Shown in pieces: positions 1 through 10,619 of a stretch of DNA of 64,000 bases (positions are counted from its first letter, which is position 1; each line of letters opens with the position of its first letter). Source of the DNA: Azolla caroliniana. Taxonomy: Eukaryota > Polypodiophyta. The notes below the pieces were generated by a model that was not told the DNA's origin, searched no databases, and worked only from the letters and a program-made list of their open reading frames with translations. Position numbers and translations under genes: made by a program. The stretch spans positions 15,004,001-15,068,000 of the forward strand of contig JBHGNT010000009.1 in NCBI GenBank assembly GCA_043228905.1. The letters run 5' to 3'.

Positions 1-489
1 ACAGTTAAATATAATGACAACGATTACAAACTCCGACAGTTACAACCGATAAGGCGGCAACGGGCCCGACACGGGGACCCTACTCACACACACAGATGAC
101 GGTCACCGATTCAAAGAAAACAAAGGGGGGAAGGGGAGAGACTCTGCCGGAAGCACACGGGCTGTCCACGAAGAAGAGGCAGCGACCTCCCGACACCCGC
201 AGAGAGCGACGATTCGAGACGAAGAGAGAGAGCTCCGCCTTTCGTTCTGCAGCAACATCCCTCTCCCTCCTCGCGCGCGATATCCTCTTTTCTTTCTCCT
301 CTTGCCTTTTATCCCCTGTCCCCCTTTGGGATACACACAATCCCCTCTAATAAATGTGTGTGGCTTAGTAGTCACATCCACCGGTTCGCGTACAAAGTAT
401 CCAGTCACGCGTCCATCCGTGTAGGGGCCGGTTTACGCGCTTTCTCTCCGATTCCGCCTATGGCCGGTTTTCTTCACGACAACGGTCTT
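1..489. other. Unassigned left edge, possibly an LTR remnant
   Basis: No coding region can be supported. Read on the minus strand the stretch has an LTR-like look (GGATAAAAGGC TATA-like box near 310-320, purine-rich leader to the left), but no second copy lies in the window. Open frames here lack family motifs. Confidence 0.25.
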
Positions 490-498
490 CATGAGATA

Positions 499-1762
499 TT
501 AGAGTTTGGTCAGCCCCATGGTTGTACTTAAGGGGGGGGGTACGTTATTAATGTCTATGTCGTTTGCAAGTAACCAACTCACCACGGTGCTATACCAAGA
601 GCTAGTGTCTCCAGACGCATGTAGGGATCGAGATGCCTCAAAGGCTGGACGAGATATCCTATCTTGTGGTTGTCTATGTATCCAATGAATAAAAACTACC
701 ACTTGAAATAGTGCTTTTACTAACATCGGGGGCAGACTGAACTCGGCTCTAATAATGTCATGTGGTACTGTCGATTTGCTTCGGCGTTGACGTGATAACA
801 TCATCACCAAAGGTCTCTCTAATTGCGTCCACATGAAAGATGGTAGACCTGGAGCCCATACCACTGATGCATACATGAGGGAAGGGGTCACTAATGAGTC
901 GAAGAGCCATCCCTTAGTTTGTGGCTCTTGAAAGTATGCCTGGTGGCATTGTCTCTCTAAGAGTGAGAGGGTTGCATACCCTCTCGTTAGCCTATCTTTG
1001 GCTGCCTGGGTCATCGAGAATTTACGTGAGCGAGCACTAAAAGTGACTCCCAAGTATACATATGATCCAACTACCTCAACTAGTTTATGAAAGAGGATTA
1101 GGTGACATTTACTCCTAACTTGGGACGATGTATGAAAGATAAGGACTTTAGTTTTCACTAGATTCACTACCCAGTCTTCGTTGTGTAGAAAAGTCATCTA
1201 GGGCATTAAGATGCTTTTGTAGGTCGTGTTCTGACTCCGAGCACAAGACAATGTCGTCTGCGTAGCATACGAGACTAACTTGTGTATCTCCAATAGCTAC
1301 TCCCTTGCCTCCCTTACAAGCAATAAAATCAGTGATCTCATAAATGTAGATCCCAAAAAGAGTTGGTGATAGGGGGCAACGCTGTTTTACACCAATGGTG
1401 CTAGTGAAACAATCAGATAGGCCACCTGGGCATCTTACGCACCCAAAGACTTGCTCATATAGGGCATAAATGGCCAAGATCATGTTATTTGGTATCTCCA
1501 AGCTCTTAAGTCTATCAAACAACCTCTCCTTAGGAATTGTGTCAAAGGCTTTGTGGAAGTCAACAAAGCAACAATATAGTTTCTTCTTACGAGCCTTCGT
1601 CTGGTCAATTAAGCACCTAAGTGTAAAGATATGGTCAATAGTAGAGAAGGCTCGTCTAAAGCCAAACTGCTCAGGTGCTCGAAAACTTAATGTTTCTATA
1701 TAATCGCTAAGCTCCGCTTCCATTACCTCACCATATAGTTTAGCGAGCGTATGGCCTATCAT
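499..1762 (-). pseudogene. LINE reverse transcriptase and downstream region, frameshifted
   Basis: Minus-strand RT of the L1-like LINE. The segment 1762-1148 holds the finger/palm motifs FVDFHKAFDTI, GVKQRCPLSPTLF and the catalytic YADDIVL. The overlapping segment 1197-499 in another frame continues the thumb and downstream region (VVGSYVYLGVTFSARS, LTRGYATLSLLERQCH). The two frames overlap by about 50 bases, indicating a frameshift. The RT catalytic motif itself is preserved. Residues upstream of 1762 (1763-2335) are linker sequence with stops. Confidence 0.88.
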
Positions 1763-2335
1763 AATGGTCTTTTATGTATTTGGGTCTATTGGGTCCCCTC
1801 CTTTTTGTATAGGGGCCACTATGTTCATGGTCCGTTGTGGAGGAAAACCCTTGGCGAGGGCGCGGTTGAAGATTAGAGTGAGAAAGAGGGCTAGGGACTC
1901 TCAAGCATATATGATGTGCTCAGCTCGCAATCCTGTGTGGTCCATGGATTTCCTATGTTGTAATTTTTTTATGACCTTCATGACCCTAGAGGTCGTGAAA
2001 AGTGTCCCCATGTTAGGTCGAGGTGTGGAAGGCATTGGGATGGGTGGTTGGTTCGGGACATGGTAGAGTCTCTCGATTTATGTGTGCCAAATATTGGGAT
2101 CCTTGATGGGTGTTTGTGGTCGTGGTTCCCGTAGTCTCTTCCATGCAAGGGTGCAATCCCTACTCATGAGCATATGGTAGAGTTCCCAAGATTGGGATGC
2201 TTCCCAAGCTTGTCTTTTATGACGTGTCATCTTGTGCATCTCTTTTCGAGCCAGTACTAAGGAAATAGTACCACTAAGTCGCAACATTTTAAGTTGTCTA
2301 TACAACTCTCTACAATCCTCGTCATACCACTTGTT

Positions 2336-3334
2336 CTATGGCATAGACCCTATTCTACTATGATTGCAGTGTTTCGTGTATGGGAAGTTACTAATTGCTA
2401 CCGAGTGAAGGGTGTGTGCGAGTTCTGTAGTGAGGTTCTCTAAAGGCAAGGAAGAATCAAAAGAGGAGAGATGGGCTTGAACATGTCGAGAGTAGATGTC
2501 AGTGAGCTCATGCGTGACATGTATTATGGTGTGATGGTTTCGTTGACTAGAGTTGGTGGCGTGGGAGGTGTCGCATTTTACCTCAAAGTATAGGAAGTTA
2601 TGGTCTGCACCAATGGGGCATGGGGCCACCCAAAATGAGTTAACCATGTGGGTAGCTCCAAGGCGTCCTATTTGGTAATCAATTGTCCTTTCCCCTCCTC
2701 CATGTGGGAAACATGTGAGCGCTTCCGAGCCTGGCCACTTGGCTAAGCCATTATATATAATCATCGGGTGTCGGCTTCCAAGTTCAAGCAGATGGTGGCC
2801 AAAGCTTGTGGTGTCCGCACCTTGATCCTTTGATGTACGCGTTATGTCTAAGTCGAAAGAGTCGACATTCACCATTTCGAGGTTTCTATCCATCTGAAAT
2901 ATTGTGCATTGTCTGGATTGGGTTCTCGCATTGAAGACTTCCCCTTGAGAAGAATATCAGATTATGTCATCCGATAAAGGTTTGTATGGAGAAGGCCCAT
3001 GCGGCGTTCCTTCATCAACTATACTCGCCTCTCCAGCCATATTATACCGGGATCCTTTTGGGGGGAAGTAACACACGACGATAAATATCACCTGATCCTT
3101 GCTAGTGAGGACTTTCACCCACATAAAACGAGCTTTTAGGTCTTTCTTTAATATTTCTATCCTATTATGTATCACTCTCCGAAATAGTATCGCAACCCCT
3201 CCAGACCCTCTAGTAGTATGTCGACGTGAGGTTTGTCTAAAGACAGATTCCCAACGAAAACCGTCAACTTGTGGCAATCCTCGATTTGGGCTCTGATGTG
3301 TTTCTACTAAAAAAAGTATGTCAAATACCTTCAA
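2336..3334 (-). pseudogene. LINE endonuclease domain, broken
   Basis: Two minus-strand open segments (3334-2957 and 2893-2336) together resemble an APE/exonuclease III-like LINE endonuclease, the enzyme that nicks target DNA to prime reverse transcription. Visible motifs are the catalytic-Glu motif LVETH, the GGVAILFRR strand, ERTIDYQIG, and GADHNFLYFEV, which matches the terminal (S)DH motif with Ala in place of the usual Ser. A gap of about 60 bases between the segments breaks the frame. There is no intact start. Confidence 0.8.
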
Positions 3335-3410
3335 AAACTCCTCTAGACGGCTAGGGTGTGTCCAAAGTGCACCGTTACAGTTCCATAAGGCCAGGGTGTG
3401 TCCAAAGGCC

Positions 3411-3446
3411 AGAGAGAGAGAGAGAGAGAGAGAGAAAGAAAGAAAG
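3411..3446. repeat. (GA)n/(GAAA)n microsatellite
   Basis: A purine microsatellite on the plus strand. It served as target of the chromovirus: its last five bases GAAAG (3442-3446) are repeated right after the element (8306-8310). Confidence 0.9.
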
Positions 3447-3510
3447 TGTCAAGATTCGAACTCTTGACACGACCATGTTATAATCTAGTATTATGAGTTA
3501 ACCAAGATAT
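3447..3510 (-). ncRNA. tRNA-like sequence in LTR, antisense to the element
   Basis: Read on the minus strand this contains a B-box-like GAGTTCGAATCTTG preceded by GGTCGTGT, as in the variable loop and T arm of tRNAs, and a D-loop-like TTGGTTAACTC about 45 bases upstream. The T-arm region can form a 7-bp hairpin GTCAAGA/TCTTGAC around GTTCGAA. It abuts the LTR terminus. It is repeated in the 3' LTR (7952-8015). Transcription is not shown. Confidence 0.55.
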
Positions 3511-3800
3511 CTAGTACATAGTTATGTATGTAATTGGTCCTTATTATTTTGCTAGCATCATGTGCATAGTTGCTCCCTTGTAGTATTTACACTTGGCACA
3601 TGCATGCATACCTACATGCTCTATTGTAGATTCACATGCATGCAACAAGTATACATGCCATGTAGTATAAATAGATGAGTTCACCTTGAAGGAATTCAAG
3701 GTAAACAACACCAGTTATGGAGTCTTTCCTTTAATACTATCTTCTTTCTTGTCCATTTGGTTATCTTCTTGCTTGTCTCTGGAGCTTATGATCAGTGACA
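3447..3800 (+). repeat. 5' LTR of chromovirus 1
   Basis: 354 bp, with TATA box TATAAATA at 3666-3673. The first ~65 bases read on the minus strand as a tRNA-like sequence (see separate entry). Its partner is 7952-8305. Confidence 0.95.
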
Positions 3801-3850
3801 GTTTGTTCACCTTCCCATCCTCATAGCTCTCCCTCTCATAAGCCATAGCT

Positions 3851-4790
3851 ATGTCCGACTCAACTAGTGAGTTAGGCCAAATAATGGCAGCCTTACGACA
3901 ACTACAGCTTGAAAATGAAGCTCTTCGAAATTCTTTACAAGAACTTCAAGTCGGTACCTCCCTATCCTCACAACCCCCAAACCCTAGCCTAGAGCCCGAT
4001 CTTCTACCAACATCTAGCCTAGCTTCGTCACAATTTCTTGAGCCTAAGGTTAGCCTCCCAGAAAAATTTGATGGAACGAGGTCGCATTTCCGAGGGTTCA
4101 TCAACCAAGTTCGACTTATCATTCGGCTACAACCTCAACGTTATGGAGATGGTCTTCGACAAGTCAGCCTTGTGGGCACCCTTCTCTCCGGTCCGGCCCA
4201 AGCTTGGTTTGCACCATTGGTAGAAACCTTGTCACCTCTATTGGAGGACTTTCCCGCCTTCCTCGTCGAGTTAGAGGCCACATTTGGAGAGACGGACCGA
4301 CGACGTACAACTCTTAACAAGATTTATGCACTCGAACAAGGTTCGCGTGCAACTTCTCTCTATGCTTCAGAATTTCAACAACTAGCATGCGATGTCAATT
4401 GGGATGATCAAGCTTTAGCTGATCACTTTCAGTGCGGACTTCGAAGCAATGTCAAGAATCTTCTCTTAAACTTTCTGGAGCCCACCTCATTATCCCAAGA
4501 GATTTCACAAGCAGTCCATTGTGACAATTGTCTTTTTGAATTTCACCACGAAGAGCGCCGGACTTGGGTTCCACCTCATTCACTTCCACACCACGCCCCG
4601 GTCATACAACCCTAGGCATCCTCACACTCGCCTACTTTGGCAGATGCTCCTATCCCCATGGAAATTGATCAAGCCCGATTTCGGCCATTGACTGATGCTG
4701 AATGACAATTTCGGCGGGCTAATGGCTTGTGCATGTATTGTGGCGCCTCCGGTCATGTCGTTCACCATTGTCCTAGGAGTACTCGCCCAC
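3851..4790 (+). pseudogene. Ty3 Gag (capsid and zinc knuckle), interrupted
   Basis: Starts at ATG 3851, 50 bases after the LTR. An N-terminal coiled-coil-like stretch (LGQIMAALRQLQLENEALRNS, truncated here) is followed by a Retrotrans_gag-type capsid domain: LPEKFDGTRSHFRGFINQV near residues 74-92, then WFAPLVET and DHFQCGLRSNVKNLL. Gag forms the virus-like particle. The frame stops at 4615. The nucleocapsid zinc knuckle CMYCGASGHVVHHC (C-x2-C-x4-H-x4-C, encoded at about 4731-4772) lies beyond in another frame, so a stop and a frameshift separate capsid and nucleocapsid. The chromovirus at 56 kb has a homologous Gag. Confidence 0.88.
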
Positions 4791-4923
4791 AATTCCATCG
4801 AGCTAACGAACCCCAACATCCGGAAAACGACATCGTTCGGTTGTAGTAGGAGCCATGCAACTAGACATCTCCTGTTGCCCACATTCTCTTGGTTCCATTG
4901 CCGGACCATAAGGCAATTTCACA

Positions 4924-5693
4924 TTGGAGGTATGGCTTTCGTTTAACTCTAGTTCCATTCAGTCTGTTGCTTTACTTGATTTTGGGGCATCTTCTTGCTT
5001 CATCGACGTCGCGTTTGCCCAAGCACATGGCGTACCTGTCATTGGCCTCTCAAAACCCATTCCAGTTGAAGCTATCGACGGGTGCGTCCTCCTGTCAGGT
5101 GTAATTACTCAAGCTACAATCCCATTAGGGTTTCGGGTGGGCTCACACCAGGAGGAGCTCGCATTTTACCTCATCGCATCTCCTCGACATCCGATCTTCT
5201 TAGGACTAACGTGGTTGGAGGCGCACAATCTAATAGTGGATTGGTGCAACCGCTCGATAACATTTAGCAAGCCAAGATGCTCGTGCAAAAGTATCAAGGT
5301 AAATTCAGTTTCCTATCCTTCGGAGACGGTCGACTCTGAATTGACTACCCCATCATCAGTTCAGGATGGGTTTGTTTGTGGCGCCATTTCTAACACACTC
5401 CATGTTATTCCTGAAAAATACCAACACTTCTCCGACGTATTTGAAAAATGTAATGCTGATCATTTTCCTGAACACCGGCTCTACGACTATCCGATTGATC
5501 TTCAAGAAGGTGCGTGTCCACCCTTTGGTCCTCTATATGCGTTGTTTGCACCAAAGTTGAAGGCCCTTTGTGTGTATCTCGATGAGAACCTCAAGAAAGG
5601 ATTTATTCAACCTTCTAAGTCACCACCCGGGGCCCCCATTTTATTTGTGAAGAAGAAGGACGGCTCTCTACGCTTATGCGTCGACTACCGAGG
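4924..5693 (+). pseudogene. Ty3 protease and N-terminal part of RT
   Basis: One plus-strand frame. An aspartic protease domain (residues ~10-120) has LLDFGASSCFID where the family has D-[ST]-G, so the serine/threonine of the active-site triad is Phe here. IFLGLTWLEAHNLIVDW marks its C-terminal part. The RT N-terminus follows: PIDLQEGACPPFGPLY, KGFIQPSKSPPGAPILFVKK and LRLCVDYRG. After CVDYRG at about 5694 the sequence jumps directly to the distal RT motif EFLGYIISP, so roughly 430 bp of RT palm, including the catalytic YxDD motif, is missing compared with the chromovirus at 58.4-58.8 kb. Confidence 0.88.
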
Positions 5694-6363
5694 TCGAATT
5701 TCTGGGCTATATCATCTCGCCCACTGGCATCACCATGGATATGAAGAAGGTCTCTGTCATTCAGGCGTGGGCAACTCCAAGGCGACTTAAAGATGTGCAA
5801 TCCTTCCTCGGCTTCGCGAATTTTTACCGTCGCTTCATCAAGGGGTTTTCCACCCTAGCACAACCTCTTATCGCTCTCACCCATAAAGGCACTCCATTTT
5901 TATGGACCTCCGAGGTGTAAAATGCGTTCGACTCACTCAAACACGCATTCATCACTGCCCCGGTGCTGCTCCATGCCAACCCCACAAAACCCTTCCAAGT
6001 CGAAACCGATGCCTCTGACTTTGCCATTGGCGCCATCTTATCCCAAGTAGACGACAACAACCTAATGCACCAAGTGGCTTACTATTCCCGAAAATTTACG
6101 GCATCCGAAATCAATTATCCCATTTACGACAAGGAGCTTGCTACTATCATTGCTGCCTTTGAAGAATGGCGACCCTACTTGGCCGGCGCACAACATCGTG
6201 TCCAGGTAGTGACTAATCATAAAAATTTAGTTTATTTTTCCACCACTCGTACTTTGAATCGACGGCAGGCCCGTTGGTCGACATTTCTCGCCGATTACGA
6301 TTTTGAGATCTTATTTCGACCTGGTGGCCAACATGGGAAGGCTGATGCCCTTTCTCACTGAGC
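5694..6363 (+). pseudogene. Ty3 RT thumb/connection and RNase H
   Basis: Begins just after the internal RT deletion with FLGYIIS, then VQSFLGFANFYRRFIKGF (5735-5920 frame) and RNase H from about 5963 to 6361. RNase H degrades the RNA strand during reverse transcription. VETDASDFAIGAILSQ carries the first Asp and YDKELATI the Glu. VVTNHKNLVYF has Asn where relatives (SDHKNL in the copy at 59.3 kb) have the catalytic Asp. A stop lies at about 5918 and the frame ends at 6361 in the usual KADALS(R/H) motif. Confidence 0.88.
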
Positions 6364-6415
6364 TGACCTTGCACTCCGCCCTGGGGATGCTGCTTATGCT
6401 CAACAATCTAGACAT

Positions 6416-7951
6416 TTGTTGAAACCCGACCAATTGCATCTTTTTGCCACTTGTATGTTGCAGGATGATTCTTTACTCCAACAAATCACTGATGCTTCCA
6501 AGACCGATGCGTTTGCCAACGAGATTCGAGATAGTCTGCAAAACCCCTCCAAGGCGACCAAAAGGAAGGATCTTGACACCTTCACCATACAAGAGGGTTT
6601 GTTGTTCCGAGATCATCTTTTATACGTCCCAGAGGGCCCATGTTGCACCCGGGTGTTGCGGGAATGCCACGATGACCCACTTGCAGGTCATTTCGGGGTC
6701 ACGAAAACCCTCGAGCTAATCTCTCGGGGGTATTGGTGGCCACAACCATGGAAGTTGGTCAAAGAATACATAAAGAGTTGTGAGGTTTGTGCTCGCTCCA
6801 AATCCATTCATCATCGGCCATACGGCTTACTACAACCGCTTCCATGTCCTCGTCGTCCTTGGGCCTCTATCTCTATGGACCTGATAACTGATCTACCCTT
6901 GGTCATAGCTATGACTCGGTGTTGGTCGTTGTCGATCGTTTTACGAAGATGGCTCACTTCACTCCATGCTCCAAAACCATTTCCAGAGAAGGAATGGTGC
7001 ATCTACTACTCAACAATTGGTACGCTTGCATGGACTCCCAGATGATGTCATCTCGGATCGCGGACCGCAGTTTGTCTCTCACTTCTGGCAGCTTCTGCTA
7101 CAAACTTTAGGCATCTCTGTCAAGTTGTCCTCTGCTTATCACCCCCAAACTGACGGGCAAACGGAGCGTGTCAACCAAATCCTTGAGCAGTATCTTCGGT
7201 GCTCGGTTAGTTACCAACAAGATGATTGGGTCAACTTACTTTTGCTCGCGGAATTCGCCTACAATAATTCTCTCCATGCATCAACTAGCGTCACTCCTTT
7301 CTTTGCCAACTATGGTTTACATCCTCGCTTCAACATTTCCCTTCCTACCACTTCCGTGAACCCTTCGGTGGAGGATCACGCCCGCATTTTGGAAGAACTA
7401 CATCATGATTTATCCTTGGAGCTTAGTCTTGCTAGTGAACGATACAAGAAGCAGGCTGATTGCCATCGATCTTCCACTCCAGACTTTGTCGTTGGAGACA
7501 TGGTCTGGTTGTTACGTCGACACATCTCTACTACTCGTCCATGTGCGAAACTTGATTACAAGAAGTTGGGACCATTTCGTATCATCGAGTGCATCAATCT
7601 CGTCGCCTTCCGGCTTGCCCTTCCATCCCACTTCCGGATTCACGATGTTTTTCATGTCTCCCTCCTCGAACCCCATTATGCTTCACAACTCCCAGGACGT
7701 TAGGCCCCACCACCACCACCTGTGCAATTGACGACAGGGGAGCAATACGAGGTCGACCAAATCCTCGACTCGCGTTGGCACCGTCGACACTTGCAATACC
7801 TCGTCCTATGGAGGGGTTACCCCATGTCTGAGGCCACGTGGGAACCATCGACAAATTTACAAAATGCCCCAGAAGTCGTCCAAGATTTTCATCACCGATA
7901 TCCCCACAAACCAGCGGCCGATTTGGGAAGGCAGCGTAGGAGGGGGGATAA
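6416..7951 (+). pseudogene. Ty3 integrase with chromodomain, frameshifted
   Basis: Integrase inserts the cDNA copy and the chromodomain guides it to modified chromatin. The zinc-binding HHCC region is at 6650-6800 (HFGVTKT...CEVCARSK). The catalytic core has SMDLITDLP (first Asp), then a frameshift at 6900-6960. The second frame (6966-7703) gives DDVISDRGPQFVS (second Asp) and HPQTDGQTERVNQ (Glu). The C-terminal GDMVWLLRRHI region follows. After a stop at 7703 a third segment (7722-7960) encodes the chromodomain: EYEVDQILDSRW, LQYLVLWRGY and ATWEPSTNL. The tail runs into the polypurine tract. Confidence 0.92.
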
Positions 7952-8305
7952 TGTCAAGATTCGAACTCTTGACACGACCATGTTATAATCTAGTATTATG
8001 AGTTAACCAAGATATCTAGTACATAGTTATGTATGTAATTGGTCCATATTATTTTGCTAGAATCATGTGCATAGTTGCTCCCTTGTAGTATTTACACTTG
8101 GCACATGCATGCATACCTACATGCTCTATTGTAGATTCACATGCGTGCAACAAGTATGCATGCCATGTAGTATAAATAGAGGAGTTCACCTTGAAGGAAT
8201 TCAAGGTGAACAACACCAGTTATGGAGTCTTTCCTTTAATACTATCTTCTTTCTTGTCCATTTGGTTATCTTCTTGCTTGTCTCTGGAGCTTATGATCTG
8301 TGACA
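7952..8305 (+). repeat. 3' LTR of chromovirus 1
   Basis: 354 bp. Directly preceded by polypurine tract AGGAGGGGGGATAA and followed by the target duplication GAAAG. TATA box at 8171-8178. Confidence 0.95.
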
Positions 8306-8310
8306 GAAAG

Positions 8311-8445
8311 AGGAGAGAGAGAGAGAGAGAGAAAGAAGGGAAAGAAGAGGAAGAAGAAGAAGAAGGGAAAGAAGAAGAAGAATTAGGGAAGAAGAGGAGG
8401 AAGAGAGAATGCTCTTTCTCTTTCTCTTTCTCTTTCTCTTACGAT
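8311..8445. repeat. Low-complexity GA/GAA stretch and (TTTCTC)n
   Basis: Purine-rich GAGA/GAAGAA sequence to about 8408, then a pyrimidine TTTCTC repeat at 8412-8440. It continues the microsatellite that the chromovirus split. Confidence 0.85.
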
Positions 8446-8515
8446 GGTGACCGAATATATCAATATGAAGAAACAGAAGATTGATCATTCGAATTAGCAA
8501 AAGGAGGATATAGAT

Positions 8516-9336
8516 ATGGTGCAGAAGCCATCATATGCCCAAATTGCGGTTGAAGGTGAGGAAGAGCTGATGAGTGATCAATATTGGGTGACAATCCATG
8601 CTATTGCAAACCAAACTTACATGACGTGCTACCTGATGATGAAGAGATTTTGGTGGACGCAATGACTGATGATATTGTGGAGGTGGAGCTACCCCGCAGG
8701 GACATCTTGAAGGTCTTTTCCATGTTCCATGATCAAGGTATTATTTGTTTCTTTACTGGAAAAATTCCCCCAATTGATTGGGTGCGTGAATGGTTAAATG
8801 TTATGGTGGGTAGAAATATTGTGGAGGATGTGTATAAAGGTCCAAGAGGTTTTTTTGAGGTTATATTTCGTACTAAAGAACAAAGACATAGATTATTATC
8901 TCGTATCCCAGTTTTCTTCAATAATAAGTTGGTATACATTGTTCCATGGTGACCATTAGCAGAATTTGAAGAGATTTTGAAGCAGGAGTGTCCAATATGG
9001 GTTGAAGTAGACTGTAAATTCTCATTTTTGTGGCCCATTATACAACGTGTAGTGGAACAACTTGGAAAAGTGATAGTTGCTCCAGATCCAAAAGCGCGTA
9101 ATAGATATAGGTTATGTATGTTGTGGAATACAACTAAGAAGAGACCTTTGTGGTTAAATATAAAATCGGAGGAAATGCGGTCATTTCGTTGCCAATTGCA
9201 TTGGGGTTCATTTGTTGGTCATTGTTTCAAATGTGGTGGATTGGGTCATTTTATGGTTGAATGTCAACAAATACTAGTTGGTGAGGGTCCTAATACCCCT
9301 TGTTGTGATATGGTAATGCTAAATCAAGTACCGTAA
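8516..9336 (+). pseudogene. LINE ORF1-like protein (DUF4283 and CCHC knuckle)
   Basis: Plus-strand remnant of the nucleic-acid-binding ORF1/Gag-like protein found in many plant LINEs. ATG at 8516 opens with a short frame (KPSYAQIAVEGE); a frameshift moves the reading to the frame at 8584-8952, with PRRDILKVFSMFHDQ and WLNVMVGRNIVEDVYKGP resembling the DUF4283 fold. A stop at 8950-8952 precedes PLAEFEEI... and the zinc knuckle CFKCGGLGHFMVEC (C-x2-C-x4-H-x4-C, 9223-9264). No RT follows; the LINE is cut at about 9450. This ORF1 type differs from that of the LINE at 35.1-35.6 kb. The DUF4283 assignment is by pattern, not a search. Confidence 0.7.
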
Positions 9337-9489
9337 GAACATGAGAGGAACAAAAGTCAAGAGGTAAATATAGGTAAAGAAAACACTATAGTGCCTTCAG
9401 AGTAAAAAGGTAAACGTGTTGAAGAAGAAGTGCTAGAAGAGTCTGAAACAAAGGTGCAAACTTCGAATCCTTCTGGTCCAAAACCCCGG

Positions 9490-9950
9490 CGGTTCTGCCT
9501 CACGATCCGCATTGTGGTGAAGGGGTTTCAACAGAAAAAGGGTGTCAACTTTGACGAAATATTCGCCCTAGTCGTGAACATGATATCCATCGAAATTGTT
9601 CTGAGCATAGCTGCCGCTACATATCTGGAGATCGAGTAGTTGGATGTCAAAACAACATTCTTGCACGGGGAGCTGGATGTGGAGATCTACATGCAGCAGC
9701 CTGATGGCTTTGAGGAGAAAGGGAAAGAGAACCTGATGTGTTGACTGAAGAAAAGCTTGTATGATTTGAAACAAGCTCCACGCCAATGGTATAAGAAGTT
9801 CGAATCCTTTAGGTTGGAACATAGGTTCCACAAAACACAGGTTGATCATTGCGTGTTCGTCAAAAGGTACGATGAAGGTGACTTCTTGATTCTCTTATTA
9901 TACGTGGATGACATGTTGATAGTCGGACAAGAAATGAAGAGCTTGAAGAA
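9490..9950 (+). pseudogene. Ty1/copia reverse transcriptase fragment
   Basis: Plus-strand piece of copia RT related to the intact element at 29-33 kb: IVVKGFQQKKGVNFDEIFA, then stops at 9637 (IE*LDVK) and 9743 (MC*LKKS), YDLKQAPRQWYKKFESF and the catalytic LLLYVDDMLIVG near 9893-9930. It begins abruptly next to the LINE ORF1 remnant and is cut at 9950 by the LTR of a minus-strand copia element. The rest of RT is not found on the far side. Confidence 0.88.
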
Positions 9951-10609
9951 TGACAGGAACTGCACACTCCCTATGCGCAACGCTCGGCCACAACCGAGCT
10001 TAGAATCATACACAAAAAACGGGAAATGAAAAAAACACGACACAATGGAGAGAAGAGTACACAGGATATTAATGTGGAAAGCCCAAAGTAGGGAAAAACC
10101 ACGGCAGCCCACAGGCTGCAAACTATTGCTATATCACAATGTACAATGGTAAAGCACCGAGGCAATGACCTCGAGCTTGTTATCTTCGCCACAGGCGGCG
10201 GTTACAACAGAGGCAACAACCTCTTTCTCTCTCTCTCTCTCTCTGTACACAATTACACGCTCTCTAGTCTTGCACCAACAAGAATGACAACATCCCATAA
10301 AAGAGTTTGCCCTAAGTCATATTTATACTAATATGACTTTTCGGCTATTTACAAATATAGCCCCGATGGACTCTCAGAAACATATTTACGAATATGTCCC
10401 TTCATCCGGTGAGGACTCCTCACAGGGCTTGCATCATCCGGCGCTTGCCGGGTACTCGTCACCGGGTCCTCCGTAGCCGGGTACTCCACATCCGGTTCTC
10501 ACCGGGTCTTCCGTAGCCGAGTCTTCCACATTTGGTTTCAGCCTCAGCCGAGTTTGCTCATCAGTACTGTTCTTCTCACTTCCCATCTGGAGGGACATGT
10601 TTCCTAACA
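9951..10609 (-). repeat. Copia family A 3' LTR (659 bp)
   Basis: In element orientation it starts TGTTAGGAAACA (10609) and ends GTTCCTGTCA (9951). It has few copies of the 54-bp minisatellite seen in sister LTRs. It carries the (GAGA)n leader and the GCTCGG-TTGTGG-CCGAGC hairpin near its end. Confidence 0.88.
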
Positions 10610-10619
10610 AACTCCCCCT

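Larger units (their letters stand above)
490..3410 (-). mobile_element. L1-like LINE, copy 1, 5'- and 3'-truncated
   Basis: A minus-strand non-LTR retrotransposon fragment. In transcription order it holds an APE-type endonuclease (about 3334 down to 2640), a linker, a reverse transcriptase (1762-1148) and part of the C-terminal region (1197-499). It is a close relative of the split LINE at 19.0-35.6 kb: for example the RT C-terminal region shares EVVGSYVYLGVTFSARS-like sequence in both. No poly(A) tail or target duplication was identified. The right end stops at a GA-rich microsatellite and the left end stops short of the C-terminal zinc motif that the second copy keeps. Several stops and frameshifts make it inactive. 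Confidence 0.85.
3447..8305 (+). mobile_element. Ty3/gypsy chromovirus 1, full-length but defective
   Basis: Complete by structure: LTRs at 3447-3800 and 7952-8305 (354 bp each, TGTCA...TGACA ends), polypurine tract at 7938-7951, and a 5-bp target duplication GAAAG on both sides. The internal order is gag, protease, RT, RNase H, integrase and chromodomain, which is the chromovirus order. By eye the LTRs differ at about 7 positions (about 2%), so insertion is fairly recent. It cannot be autonomous: most of the RT palm is deleted near 5694, the protease and RNase H lack catalytic residues, and there are several stops and frameshifts. Confidence 0.95.

Noticed and set aside
1-340. Overlapping 84-101-codon frames on both strands at the left edge
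   Set aside because: Mutually overlapping, basic low-complexity reading of purine-rich sequence, no family motif.
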